DNA of 64,000 nucleotides from a virus: positions 84,085 through 148,084 of the IMG/VR virus record IMGVR_UViG_3300030098_006570; one strand, written 5' to 3'. The translations under genes and the position numbers were made by a program. Below, in pieces: positions 9,976 to 18,227 of this stretch (position 1 is the first letter of the stretch; every line of letters starts with the position of its first letter). The notes below the pieces were generated by a model. The model was not told the origin of the DNA, made no database searches, and saw only the letters and a program-made list of their open reading frames with translations.

Positions 9976-10194
9976 CTACTCCTCGTCAGTCAAAGCATCC
10001 GTCGTTTCAGGAAGGACAACGCCTTCGAAGTTAACAACCGGCGGGTTGGTGACAACCAGCGTAGAGTGGCTTGGGTCCTCAGGGTCATAGACAAAATCCA
10101 TATTCTGTAAGACCGGCACAATATCGCTTTGTTCCATTAAAGATTTCTGGAGAGCCATCATAAGGGCTCCAAGTGCTTGATTTGATAACTTCAT
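9976..10194 (-). CDS. Hypothetical small protein
   Basis: A 72-aa protein of unknown family. The N-terminal helix (residues 1-28) is followed by a segment rich in Val, Pro and Thr and an acidic end (TDALTDEE). It overlaps the next upstream gene by 4 nt and is followed after 2 nt by the FmdB-like gene, so it belongs to the same transcription unit. Confidence 0.6.
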   Translation of the reverse strand: MKLSNQALGALMMALQKSLMEQSDIVPVLQNMDFVYDPEDPSHSTLVVTNPPVVNFEGVVLPETTDALTDEE

Positions 10195-10415
10195 CGCCCG
10201 CCCGCCAATCTTTCAAGCGCTACAAGACGTTCGTGGATATTACGCAAGTGCTTTTCCATATCCCGACTGTGATCACGGAATGCAGAGCGCAGCATCTCAT
10301 CCACTGTCTCTTTCACTTCTGTTCGAGTGATTGCGGGCGGATGGTTCGTATTCTGCGCAGCCCGTGGGCTCTTTTTAGTTGCGGCCGCGGTGGGCCTAGT
10401 CGTGGTTTTTCTCAT
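10191..10415 (-). CDS. Hypothetical small basic protein
   Basis: A 74-aa protein with a disordered N-terminus rich in Thr, Ala, Lys and Arg (residues 1-30) and a C-terminal amphipathic helix (about 33-70) that could form a coiled coil. It is the first gene of the unit running toward the late sigma factor. The 73 nt before it are AT-rich and end in AGAAAGGAAAATAATAAA before ATG. No family recognised. Confidence 0.6.
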   Translation of the reverse strand: MRKTTTRPTAAATKKSPRAAQNTNHPPAITRTEVKETVDEMLRSAFRDHSRDMEKHLRNIHERLVALERLAGGR

Positions 10416-10488
10416 TTTATTATTTTCCTTTCTATGAATAATATTTTGTTTATATTACAGTATATTATAAACTGTTCTCACACACTCA

Positions 10489-11184
10489 TTAAGTAGTGGC
10501 ATGAAATTCTTTATAGAGGGCCTCCCCTACTCTAAATTGCCACTCATAGTCAATATCAAAGCTTTCCAATTCATTTATAACTACTAGTTCCAAATTGGGA
10601 GGTGCGGCAGTATCCATCCAATAGCCCTCCCCTATAATATCTATACGACTTCCATAGAGACAATGAGCGGCCTCATAGACCGCATCAACATCCTTAGTGT
10701 CCATCCAGCTCCGTCCTTTCCAGTCAGTGAGGTGGTTTTTGTTTTGATCCCAGTAATAGGTTTTCTTTTCGGTCACGGCAAACGCTCCCTCATTCTCTGA
10801 GTGAATAAAAGACTCAATAAAGGTATCGATGGTAGAAACCTCCAGAAGAGGATTGCAGCCGCTCACCATAATCACATATTTATATTGAGGGGGGAGTTTA
10901 TCGTGCCATTCGAAAATGGTGGCTAAGCGCTTTTCTTCTAAGGCTGACTCTTGAGACCTCTCGAAGATATTAATTTGATGACGGCGACCGATCTCTTTGA
11001 TCGGTTCATCATAGGCGGAAAGAAAAATGTTTTCCCGCGGCAGAGACGTCAGTTTTTGTAGTTTACTAAAGAGAACATCGAGCAAGGTAGAACCAGCAAA
11101 TGGGCGCACCATCTTGTTGGGCACACGCTTGGAAGCCAAGCGCGATTGTACCATGAGAGCGATCTCGCTTCTATCTTTCGGCAT
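10489..11184 (-). CDS. neuA: CMP-sialic acid synthetase-like cytidylyltransferase 1 (NeuA/SpsF-like)
   Basis: A 231-aa member of the acylneuraminate cytidylyltransferase family. The nucleotide-binding start VQSRLASKRVPNKM matches the QARxGSxRxPGK motif, and FDIDYEWQF near the C-terminus is the metal-binding DIDxxxD-like motif. Such enzymes activate nonulosonic acids (sialic, legionaminic, pseudaminic) with CTP. The ATG at 11184 overlaps the stop of the acetyltransferase gene. This is the last gene of the glycan locus and one of two NeuA-like genes in it; the other is at 13180-13896. Confidence 0.75.
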   Translation of the reverse strand: MPKDRSEIALMVQSRLASKRVPNKMVRPFAGSTLLDVLFSKLQKLTSLPRENIFLSAYDEPIKEIGRRHQINIFERSQESALEEKRLATIFEWHDKLPPQYKYVIMVSGCNPLLEVSTIDTFIESFIHSENEGAFAVTEKKTYYWDQNKNHLTDWKGRSWMDTKDVDAVYEAAHCLYGSRIDIIGEGYWMDTAAPPNLELVVINELESFDIDYEWQFRVGEALYKEFHATT

Positions 11185-11585
11185 CACTGCTCTTCTCCCT
11201 CAAAAATGTAATATTGTTTGACGAACCCGCACCCCTCAAATAGACGTACGCTCGCCAGATTAGATATGTGAACAATTGCTTTGAGATCTTTCTTTTTTAG
11301 TTCTTGAGAAACATAAATGAGCATCTGTTTTCCCAAGCCTTTGCCCCGGGAGCCCTCGACCACAGCTATAGAGATATAGCCAGATGCATTGAACCCCACA
11401 TATCCCACGGGGGCCGAGTCTTCCAAACAAATATAATACTTATCACCATGCGCTTTCATATAGTTCCGATGTTCTTCGGCAGTAATCTCATGCGAATGCA
11501 TAGAGTTTTCTCGTGACACCTTATCGTTCTTAAGTTTGCGGATGAATGCCCAGTATGAAGGGTTATTTTTAACTATGTGTGCCAC
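11184..11585 (-). CDS. GNAT-family N-acetyltransferase
   Basis: GCN5-related acetyltransferase. The acetyl-CoA binding motif A is RGKGLGKQML, preceded by a beta strand (YISIAVV) and followed by NLASVRLFEGCGF, the usual C-terminal motif. I favour the GTG at 11585, which has AAGGA 4 nt upstream, over an in-frame TTG 12 nt earlier. In pseudaminic and legionaminic acid pathways a GNAT enzyme (PseH or LegH) acetylates an aminosugar intermediate. The position between a formyltransferase and NeuA supports an N-acylation role on the same sugar. Confidence 0.75.
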   Translation of the reverse strand: MAHIVKNNPSYWAFIRKLKNDKVSRENSMHSHEITAEEHRNYMKAHGDKYYICLEDSAPVGYVGFNASGYISIAVVEGSRGKGLGKQMLIYVSQELKKKDLKAIVHISNLASVRLFEGCGFVKQYYIFEGEEQ

Positions 11586-12150
11586 GCAATCCTTCAATCT
11601 GATGGATGGGGGTGGCCCACCCTTTTTCTAGAAGAGGCCAGTATTTCTCCAAATCGCGTTTATAGTGAAAGGAGCCCACCGATTCATCTTGTTTGGTAGG
11701 CGCGATGGCTTGGCTGCGGATGGCGGGCCAGCTCTCTCTAAATAAGTTTTCCATCTCCACTCGCAGACGCCCATATGTTTTCTCAAGCGTGTCTTCCTCG
11801 GGCCCGAAGGTGACCTCTTTCTGGGCAAGGAGGTCGCCCGTATCGATTCCTTCATCGATGAAGTGAATGGAAACGCCCCGGGGGGTGTTGTCCAAGAAAG
11901 ACCAAAAATTAGGATGATAACCGCGATTCCACGGCAAATAGGAAATATGTAAATTAATAACGCGATCTGGGTAGTGTTCCAAAAGAGGCGCCTTCAAGAT
12001 ATACTTATAACCATACGACACAATGAAATCCGGCGCCCAGGCAATTACATCGGGGGTAGCCACGCGCTGAGACGTAGCCCACACGGTGTCCTCTTCTTGG
12101 ATAAAATCTATCAGCGGACTGTCCTCATACCCCAAAAATAAAATTTTCAC
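11569..12150 (-). CDS. Sugar formyltransferase (formyl_trans_N fold)
   Basis: A 193-aa protein with the formyltransferase core: NLHISYLPWNRGYHPNFW (about residues 85-102) carries the Asn and His of the catalytic centre, and IDEGIDTGDLLAQ carries the catalytic Asp. The donor should be N10-formyl-tetrahydrofolate. Family members in surface-glycan loci N-formylate aminosugars such as viosamine or pseudaminic-acid precursors. It overlaps the acetyltransferase gene, consistent with alternative acyl decorations of the same sugar. The substrate is inferred from context only. Confidence 0.8.
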   Translation of the reverse strand: MKILFLGYEDSPLIDFIQEEDTVWATSQRVATPDVIAWAPDFIVSYGYKYILKAPLLEHYPDRVINLHISYLPWNRGYHPNFWSFLDNTPRGVSIHFIDEGIDTGDLLAQKEVTFGPEEDTLEKTYGRLRVEMENLFRESWPAIRSQAIAPTKQDESVGSFHYKRDLEKYWPLLEKGWATPIHQIEGLRGTHS

Positions 12151-12160
12151 TCTTTCCTCC

Positions 12161-13183
12161 CTAATCTTGTGGTGGAGTGTCCAATAGAGAATACGCTAAA
12201 ATGCTATCTTCCGCGACCTCTTCGGTTACCACTCTTCCCAGTACCTCATAAAAATCCGACGCCGGTATCGATTCCTCTAGAAAAGGGCGTTTAGTCGTGA
12301 TGTTTTCGGTTGTGAGAACCTCTCCGGGAACCAAAGGCCGGGTGGCTATGATGGATCTCATTGCAGTTTTCATATTCTCTTCACTCGGCGTCAGGTTGCT
12401 GGTGCGTCGGTTCAAGCAGGTCTCTGCCGTGCGAATGTTGCTTACCATCTGCTGGAGTTCTAGAGGCTCGATCGCAAAGATATGATCGGGGCCTGGTAGC
12501 CGTTGAGAGAGGGTATAATGCTTTTCTACACAAGAAGCACCCAGAGCCACGGCGAGAGGGGGAGCTAAGATCCCCGGTGTGTGGTCGGAAAGGCCGACGC
12601 GCACTTCCGGATAGGCTGCTCGAAGGGTAGGGATTTGTAAGAGATTAATATCTTCGAAGGGGGTAGGATAAGCATTGTTGCAATGTAAAATGGTTACATC
12701 GGGAGTGGAGTTTTCCATAGTTACCCACTCCAGGAGATTAGCAACCGTCTCTACATTACTCCCAATGCCAGCTGATATCACCAAAGGGAGGCCAGTGCTA
12801 GCGACCATGCGTACAAAACGGGGATCGCTAGACTCAAATCCGGCAATTTTGATCCTTTTTACCCCCAGTGCAACGAGTTCATCAACCGCCCTCTCGTCAA
12901 AAGGGCTGGACATAAATTCAATTCCCACTTCATCGCAGTACGCCTTGAGGTCCTTTTGCCACTCTCGCGGGAGTTCAATGTCTTTGATAAGCTGCGTTAT
13001 ATTCTTATAGTTATAGAAATCAGGCGTATGCTTAGAATAGAGGGTTTCCGCTGTATAAGTCTGAAATTTTACCGCATCGGCACCCGCCTCGACAGCTGCA
13101 TCGATGAGAGCCAGGGCTTGGCCAAAATTTCGATTATGATTAGCGCCGGCTTCGGCGATAACAAAGGTACGAGTAGAAGTCAT
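12161..13183 (-). CDS. neuB: N-acetylneuraminate/legionaminate/pseudaminate synthase 1 (NeuB family)
   Basis: A 340-aa NeuB-family enzyme that condenses phosphoenolpyruvate with a 6-carbon aminosugar to give a 9-carbon nonulosonic acid. The catalytic barrel has canonical motifs: IAEAGANHNRNFG near the start, VKFQTY, FMSSPFDE, LHCNNAYPTP and LSDHTPG, whose two His match the metal ligands of NeuB, and EKHYTLSQRLPGPDH. The C-terminal SAF/antifreeze-like domain (about residues 275-338) is intact (ATRPLVPGEVLT). The ATG overlaps the stop of the upstream NeuA-like gene. It looks catalytically competent, unlike the second copy at 13893. Confidence 0.88.
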   Translation of the reverse strand: MTSTRTFVIAEAGANHNRNFGQALALIDAAVEAGADAVKFQTYTAETLYSKHTPDFYNYKNITQLIKDIELPREWQKDLKAYCDEVGIEFMSSPFDERAVDELVALGVKRIKIAGFESSDPRFVRMVASTGLPLVISAGIGSNVETVANLLEWVTMENSTPDVTILHCNNAYPTPFEDINLLQIPTLRAAYPEVRVGLSDHTPGILAPPLAVALGASCVEKHYTLSQRLPGPDHIFAIEPLELQQMVSNIRTAETCLNRRTSNLTPSEENMKTAMRSIIATRPLVPGEVLTTENITTKRPFLEESIPASDFYEVLGRVVTEEVAEDSILAYSLLDTPPQD

Positions 13184-13896
13184 AATTTATTTTCCTTTTC
13201 AAACAGTTGGGAGTAAAGCGCTTCTGCCGCATCAAACTCCCATTGATAATCAATATCAATATATTGTGCTGAATCATAATGGAAGAGGGGCGGATCATTA
13301 GGTTTCTCAAAAGACCCCATATAAACGTGCCGTCCCACATCTTCCATGGTTCCGGCGCGCAGAGGGCCGCCGGAGTAAATAGGCTCGATAAATTTAGTGT
13401 TGAAAGTGCGGCGCGCTTCCTCGGATCCATAAAACGCTTGAAATTGGGATCCATCCTTACGGTAAAAGAAGCGGCGATGCTCTACCACTGAAAATAGGCC
13501 GCGCGAATCTGATTTTACAAAAGCTTCCACAAAGTTGTTCAAAGTTTCCACCTGTACTAGAGGATTGCATACATTCATAAGAATATAATGATCGTAATCG
13601 AGCTTATTCCACCAATCGAAAACCTCAGGCAATGTAAAAGGCTTGGTATCATCATTGCGAATTGAGGTTTCGTCACGTAGATAAACATTAATATTGTGAT
13701 TGTCAGCAATTTCTAAAAGTTCGGGATCGCGAGCAGAAAGATATAAATTCTCCGTGGGAAAAATAGACTCTTTTATCTTCTCAATTGCTACCTCCACCAG
13801 AGTACTTCCGGCGAATGGGTTGATGACTTTCCCTGGCAAACGCGAAGATCCAACGCGTGCTTGCAAAATAAAACAAATTCGATCTAAATTTTTCAC
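13180..13896 (-). CDS. CMP-nonulosonate cytidylyltransferase-like protein 2
   Basis: A 238-aa protein of the NeuA/SpsF group with the N-terminal motif LQARVGSSRLPGKVINPFAG and the C-terminal DIDYQWEFDAAEAL. It is clearly paralogous to the protein at 10489-11184 (shared NPF/RPFAGSTL, ENxxLSAxD, FxWWxKL-like segments). Start and stop codons overlap both neighbours by 4 nt, so it is translationally coupled between NeuB copies 2 and 1. Two synthetase/cytidylyltransferase pairs suggest two different activated sugars. Confidence 0.72.
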   Translation of the reverse strand: MKNLDRICFILQARVGSSRLPGKVINPFAGSTLVEVAIEKIKESIFPTENLYLSARDPELLEIADNHNINVYLRDETSIRNDDTKPFTLPEVFDWWNKLDYDHYILMNVCNPLVQVETLNNFVEAFVKSDSRGLFSVVEHRRFFYRKDGSQFQAFYGSEEARRTFNTKFIEPIYSGGPLRAGTMEDVGRHVYMGSFEKPNDPPLFHYDSAQYIDIDYQWEFDAAEALYSQLFEKENKL

Positions 13897-14951
13897 CCTA
13901 CCTCATCCTCCGCCGTGATAATGTCCTCGTACCCTACCGCCTCGTTGCGGCGAATGTCTCTCGCAGCCACAGTTCCCAATAGATTGGGATAATGACTAGG
14001 ATCGAGTCCCGCATCTTCGGGCCGTTTACATGTAAGCATCTCCGACGTAATAACATCCCCTGCTCTAATATCTGCCGAAGCACAAATATGCTTGAAATAT
14101 TCTTTTCTATGCGCAAGATCATCGGCGCTGGGGATGATATCCATCGCGCCGAGGGACTTTTCAATATTTCGAATGTGGCCTACCCACTCGGCGAACTCGG
14201 CTGGTTCCTTCGAAATAATGTGATGATGGCCCGGAAGTGCATGACTCAGGGTTAGGCGCTTTTCAATAACTCTGGCGCCTAAACCGATGGCTACATAATC
14301 ATTGATGTCGTAAGAATTCGGTGAGGAAAAGCCTACCCGAACACCGAGTTGCTCCTTCATGTAGGGGATAGAGAGCATATTCATTTCTTCATGATGGGGG
14401 GTGTGATAATCATGTAATAAAATAACATCATTGTCTTTGAGGATGTCGAGGACGATTTTCAGCTCATCTTCGTAGACAGTGCCCACATCAATTATGATAG
14501 GCTCCTTAAGCTTGCTCATTTTTTCCCATAAGGGATAATCGCTCAGATCCCAAGCTCCCACCTTGTAGAGCAAGAAGTTCAACTCTTCGGCATAGTCTAG
14601 GCCTGCTTGACCTTCGATGCTGGCAAAGAGAAGGATATTTTCTTTATCCGCATAAGCTTTTATCTCTTTCCACTCGTCCAGGGTAAACCTCAAGGAGTCA
14701 AACATCTCAAACATATTTTCCGTAACCTTACCGCGCACGGTGTCATAAGTATATTCCACTGTGGGGTCGCTCATCAAATCATCTGGGAAATGGAGAACAA
14801 ACTTAACCGAGTCTGCACCAGCTTTTGCGGCGGCCGATATCAATTGTTTGGTTATATCCATATCATAATTGCAAGTAACTCCAATCTCAGCGATGATAAA
14901 AATATTTTTATCTCCTATAATTCGGTTACCAACTGTAAGCTCTGTGTTCAT
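13893..14951 (-). CDS. Divergent NeuB-family synthase 2 (possible loss of a metal ligand)
   Basis: A 352-aa NeuB-family protein from the ATG at 14951 (GGGAGATAAA site), which overlaps the deacetylase stop. The fold is recognisable (IAEIGVTCNYD, AGADSVKF, VIEKRLTLSHALPGHHH, C-terminal SAF domain with ADIRAGDVITSEML). Several canonical residues have changed: NHNG is TCNY, KFQ is KFV, and the SDH motif that supplies the second metal-binding His reads SSPN. It may use another acceptor, be regulatory, or be inactive. It is coupled to NeuA-like copy 2 downstream, so the pair was probably acquired or duplicated together. Confidence 0.75.
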   Translation of the reverse strand: MNTELTVGNRIIGDKNIFIIAEIGVTCNYDMDITKQLISAAAKAGADSVKFVLHFPDDLMSDPTVEYTYDTVRGKVTENMFEMFDSLRFTLDEWKEIKAYADKENILLFASIEGQAGLDYAEELNFLLYKVGAWDLSDYPLWEKMSKLKEPIIIDVGTVYEDELKIVLDILKDNDVILLHDYHTPHHEEMNMLSIPYMKEQLGVRVGFSSPNSYDINDYVAIGLGARVIEKRLTLSHALPGHHHIISKEPAEFAEWVGHIRNIEKSLGAMDIIPSADDLAHRKEYFKHICASADIRAGDVITSEMLTCKRPEDAGLDPSHYPNLLGTVAARDIRRNEAVGYEDIITAEDEVG

Positions 14952-15604
14952 TTTATCTCCCTTATTAGTTGAAATTTTTCCGCATATTCCAGGCCGACCT
15001 GGGAACCCCAAAATTTCATCGTATTCTCTACATGTTGATAGCTGCGGGCATGCGGATGGCCCCTCATTTCTTCCTCATAGCATTCCTTTAGACATGTTAT
15101 TTTTTTATCTTTATATTTGGTGACATCAAAATAAACTGTTCCCCTAAAAGAATTGAGAGGATTATAGTCAGTGGACGAGGGAACATAATACGAATAGATT
15201 TTAGTATGATCTCCTCCTTGGGGGCGAAAGACCGTAATCGTGGCCCTATAGACTACCGAATGGTCTATATTCAAACAATCCGGATGATGAGTAAAAATAA
15301 CATCTGGTTTAAAATTAATATTGTTTTCGATAAATCGACACACCTCTAAGAGAGGTACCGAATCCATTTGGTTATCCGGGAAAGATCCATAATTATGGCT
15401 ATGGATACCCAACGTATCGGCTACGGATTTAAGCCTATAATTCCGATTCTGAGCATCAGGGGTCATCCAGGCTCGAGCGCTGATACCATCCGTAAAGGTC
15501 AACAGGTGAACGCGATGTCCCTCTGCACTCAGCCGCGCTATGGTGGCGCCACACCCAAAAGTTTCATCATCAGGGTGGGCCGCTAAAACTAAAATATTCT
15601 TCAT
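14948..15604 (-). CDS. PIG-L/LmbE family N-deacetylase
   Basis: A 218-aa PIG-L family zinc deacetylase. The metal motif AAHPDDETFGCGAT is at residues 8-21, TFTDG at about 37-41, and HHPDCLNIDHS (about 106-116) supplies the third ligand. Family members remove acetyl groups from GlcNAc-linked substrates. In this locus it could free an amino group for the formyl- or acetyltransferase encoded downstream. It ends in an ATGA overlap with the second NeuB-like gene and follows the WbqC-like gene by 6 nt. Confidence 0.85.
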   Translation of the reverse strand: MKNILVLAAHPDDETFGCGATIARLSAEGHRVHLLTFTDGISARAWMTPDAQNRNYRLKSVADTLGIHSHNYGSFPDNQMDSVPLLEVCRFIENNINFKPDVIFTHHPDCLNIDHSVVYRATITVFRPQGGDHTKIYSYYVPSSTDYNPLNSFRGTVYFDVTKYKDKKITCLKECYEEEMRGHPHARSYQHVENTMKFWGSQVGLEYAEKFQLIREIK

Positions 15605-15610
15605 CTTCTC

Positions 15611-16306
15611 TCAAACCTCAATCAGTCTTTTAACATTTTCAACACCTATATTGAATAGTATATCATAAAATCCCATCCAAGGCACGAAGTTTTCCATGTT
15701 GTGTTGTGAATGGGGGGGCGTTTCGGCGTCATGATAAATGAGCCCTATTTCAGTGCCTCCAAATACATCTTCCACCCCATAATCTTTAGCCGGGTGGCCA
15801 CAAATATAATGAGTAGCCCCCACTTTTTTACAGAGATTCACAATTTTATGGGGCCCCTTTGCATCCACGCTTAGGCTGCTGGACTTAAGAAGCTCAACCT
15901 CAAAACCTAGTAGATTACATGTCAGCTCCAAGAGATGGAGTGTAACCTCCGTGTAATCAAAATTGAACTTTTCAACCACTGTGTCCAATTTATCATAAAA
16001 CATATCTAATATTTTACCGTCATAGTGGGGATGGTTAGAATAAGCTCGACGGAGTTGATCGCGGTGATGTCCTATCCACTCCAAATTAGCTATTTCGGAC
16101 TCAGAAATCAGAGCCCGCGACGAGGAGGAAATCGGAATGGTGAGCCAGGTGGGACGGCCGTCGAGTAAGATCTTGTTGCGATTTTCAAATGCACGTGATT
16201 GACGCTGTACATCGTCGAGAACTATAAAGAGGTCGGCCTGATAGAGACGCTGAATATAACTCAATATGGGAATGTATCGCGGTTGGGTTATGACAACAGA
16301 TTTCAT
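15611..16306 (-). CDS. WbqC-like family protein
   Basis: A 231-aa WbqC family member (O-antigen and capsule loci). The N-terminal signature ITQPRYIPILSYI, then LDDVQ and FENRNKI, is typical, and the segment AKGPHKIVNLCKKVGATHYICG is the family's second conserved region. WbqC proteins are presumed to be aminosugar acyl- or amino-acid-transferring enzymes, though the chemistry is not settled. It overlaps the methyltransferase gene by 4 nt, so it belongs to the same glycan operon. Confidence 0.8.
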   Translation of the reverse strand: MKSVVITQPRYIPILSYIQRLYQADLFIVLDDVQRQSRAFENRNKILLDGRPTWLTIPISSSSRALISESEIANLEWIGHHRDQLRRAYSNHPHYDGKILDMFYDKLDTVVEKFNFDYTEVTLHLLELTCNLLGFEVELLKSSSLSVDAKGPHKIVNLCKKVGATHYICGHPAKDYGVEDVFGGTEIGLIYHDAETPPHSQHNMENFVPWMGFYDILFNIGVENVKRLIEV

Positions 16307-17172
16307 TCATTCCCAGCCAATTCGGATAGAAGAGCGGAGATTCGCCCATCATGCTCATTAACTCGACCCATCAGCTTTCTGGCTTCAGTTGGCGCATGTG
16401 TAAAGGCCAAGCGAAGAATATCCATCCAATTCACATTATTCTTGCTACGGATCTCCTGTACCTCATCGAGGATTTCGAGGTCGCTCCTTTTTTGGGTGGC
16501 ACCAGTTTCCTTGGTGACCAGAAAGCTCACCTCCACCGAACCGCAGCAGTAGCCATGATTTTCACCTACTGTGACGCGCTCGCAGGTCGTAAATCCGACG
16601 TCCTTGGCGATCTTCGCAATGTCCCCATATTTCATCCAGAGTACATTCCACTCTCTGGCGCGCTCATTCCCTTCGTTCTCTCGCTTTTCGATATCATAGC
16701 CATGATAAACAAGGGCCTTACCTCCCTCTTCTAAGAGATTGTAAATGTTTTCCATACTGGTCTGTAACCCTGCATCATTGAGATAGGGAAAGACAGCGCC
16801 ACAAATAATTTTATTGAACTTTTTACCCTCTAGGTTGGAAAGATGAGGCAACGAATCTTGAATGGCTTCCATCTTGTGACTGTTCCCCGTCTTTCGGGCC
16901 CACTTATTAAAATTGTTTACATAATTAGCATAGGGTTCGACCAGGGTTAGAGAGGTGAAGCGCTCGCTATCTAATTGTTTGATAAAATGACCCGTACCTC
17001 CTCCAAGGTCCAAGATGGTATCACCATCTTCAAAAGACAAAAACTTGTCAATGTCATCTCCAATACTGGCAAAAACCGAATCAGGATAGGCCCCGCGGCC
17101 ATGGGCAATTTTATAATCGGAGTAGCTGCTTCTCTCACTCCAATATTTCTTCCATGTTTTTTCTCTTTCCAT
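16303..17172 (-). CDS. SAM-dependent methyltransferase with C-terminal WMDILRLAF-type tail domain
   Basis: A 289-aa class I methyltransferase with motif I ILDLGGGTGHF (about residues 53-63), an acidic post-I residue in LVEPYANYV, and motif IV-like IICGAVFPYL. The last 60 residues form a separate helical segment containing NVNWMDILRLAF and INxHDGRISALLSEL-like text. I recognise this as a small tail found on varied sugar-modifying proteins, perhaps a docking helix pair. The likely role is methylation of the assembled glycan or a sugar nucleotide. It begins the tight run of overlapping genes that continues to 10489. Confidence 0.75.
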   Translation of the reverse strand: MEREKTWKKYWSERSSYSDYKIAHGRGAYPDSVFASIGDDIDKFLSFEDGDTILDLGGGTGHFIKQLDSERFTSLTLVEPYANYVNNFNKWARKTGNSHKMEAIQDSLPHLSNLEGKKFNKIICGAVFPYLNDAGLQTSMENIYNLLEEGGKALVYHGYDIEKRENEGNERAREWNVLWMKYGDIAKIAKDVGFTTCERVTVGENHGYCCGSVEVSFLVTKETGATQKRSDLEILDEVQEIRSKNNVNWMDILRLAFTHAPTEARKLMGRVNEHDGRISALLSELAGNE

Positions 17173-17196
17173 AAGAATCTTATCTCCTTTTCTTTC

Positions 17197-18141
17197 TTAT
17201 AAATTTAGCGCTTCGTCGAAGCTAATATAAGGAACCACTTGATTTATCAAAGTGTATGTGTCATCGAAAACACTGTAAATTTCCATCTGATGCAGGTGTT
17301 GCAGATCTACCCATTTTTTAACGAACCCGAGCGACACATCACGCTGATCTTCTTGCTCTGCAGCGTGGGCGGCCGGACGCGAGGCTCCAAAATTAGAGGC
17401 CTCTAGAGTGTTGCGTAAAACCACATCTTCATCGATTTCCCAAAAACGGGCGCCCACAAAATCAAACCCCATTATCATCACCCGTCGCGCTTTCAAAAAC
17501 TGCGCTAAGGGAAAAATAGCGCTTGAGACCTTATTTTCTAGTCCCCATTTGCGCGCCATCGTATAGGGAGGAAGAAAAACCTGCTCTCCATCAAAGGCGG
17601 CCGTGCCGAAAACAATGGGGCCCTCCGTTTCAAAGCGATTTTCAAAATCCCCTACGCAATAGGTATCATCAGGAGTCGTCGTATTGAGCCCCATGGTCTG
17701 TTGATACTTGGTGGTAGTAGCTTTAAACACTGTCACTTTGATCCCGATATGTCTAACTTGATCCAAAAGCTCTAAATACTCGTCCCAACTACAGGTCCGA
17801 TGCTCATCATCTACTCGATCTGGAGCGGTAGGGGTGGTTCCCCCATACAAGCGATAATATGCATAATTGTCGGCTAAAAAGTGAGGAACCAAAATTTCTA
17901 TATTCATCAATCTTTCATACTGGGGGGCCGTCGAGGGCACCGTCAGTAAAAATCTAAGACCTTCGGCTGCAGAGTTAGGGTCCATCCACGCCCAGTAATC
18001 GGGGACCACATTATAAAATTTATATTCCAGTGGAAAGGTCCGCTGGAACGAAAGAATCTTGTCACCGCTGCGTCGCAGTTTTTCCAGCTCTTCTTTGTGG
18101 TAGGCAATAGACTCACCAGTTCCCAGGACCCATAATTTCAT
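17197..18141 (-). CDS. Putative Rossmann-fold glycan protein (DUF115/GT42-like)
   Basis: A 314-aa protein not assigned with confidence. It begins MKLWVLGTGESIAYHKEEL, and continues with a strand/helix pattern resembling the nucleotide-binding start of DUF115 (motility accessory factor) and GT42 sialyltransferase-like proteins. Members of those groups transfer nonulosonic acids to protein or lipid acceptors, which would fit this locus. A second glycine-rich strand region lies at about residues 215-235 (VMIMGFDFVGAR). The 3' neighbour on the coding strand is the methyltransferase gene after 24 nt; 86 nt of AT-rich sequence lies upstream. Confidence 0.5.
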   Translation of the reverse strand: MKLWVLGTGESIAYHKEELEKLRRSGDKILSFQRTFPLEYKFYNVVPDYWAWMDPNSAAEGLRFLLTVPSTAPQYERLMNIEILVPHFLADNYAYYRLYGGTTPTAPDRVDDEHRTCSWDEYLELLDQVRHIGIKVTVFKATTTKYQQTMGLNTTTPDDTYCVGDFENRFETEGPIVFGTAAFDGEQVFLPPYTMARKWGLENKVSSAIFPLAQFLKARRVMIMGFDFVGARFWEIDEDVVLRNTLEASNFGASRPAAHAAEQEDQRDVSLGFVKKWVDLQHLHQMEIYSVFDDTYTLINQVVPYISFDEALNL

Positions 18142-18227
18142 GGTTTGTGATCTCTTTGTATGTTCAAGTACATCTGCTTTATTCTACTCTATTCTGCGCG
18201 GGATTTAAATACGATTATAAAGAATTT

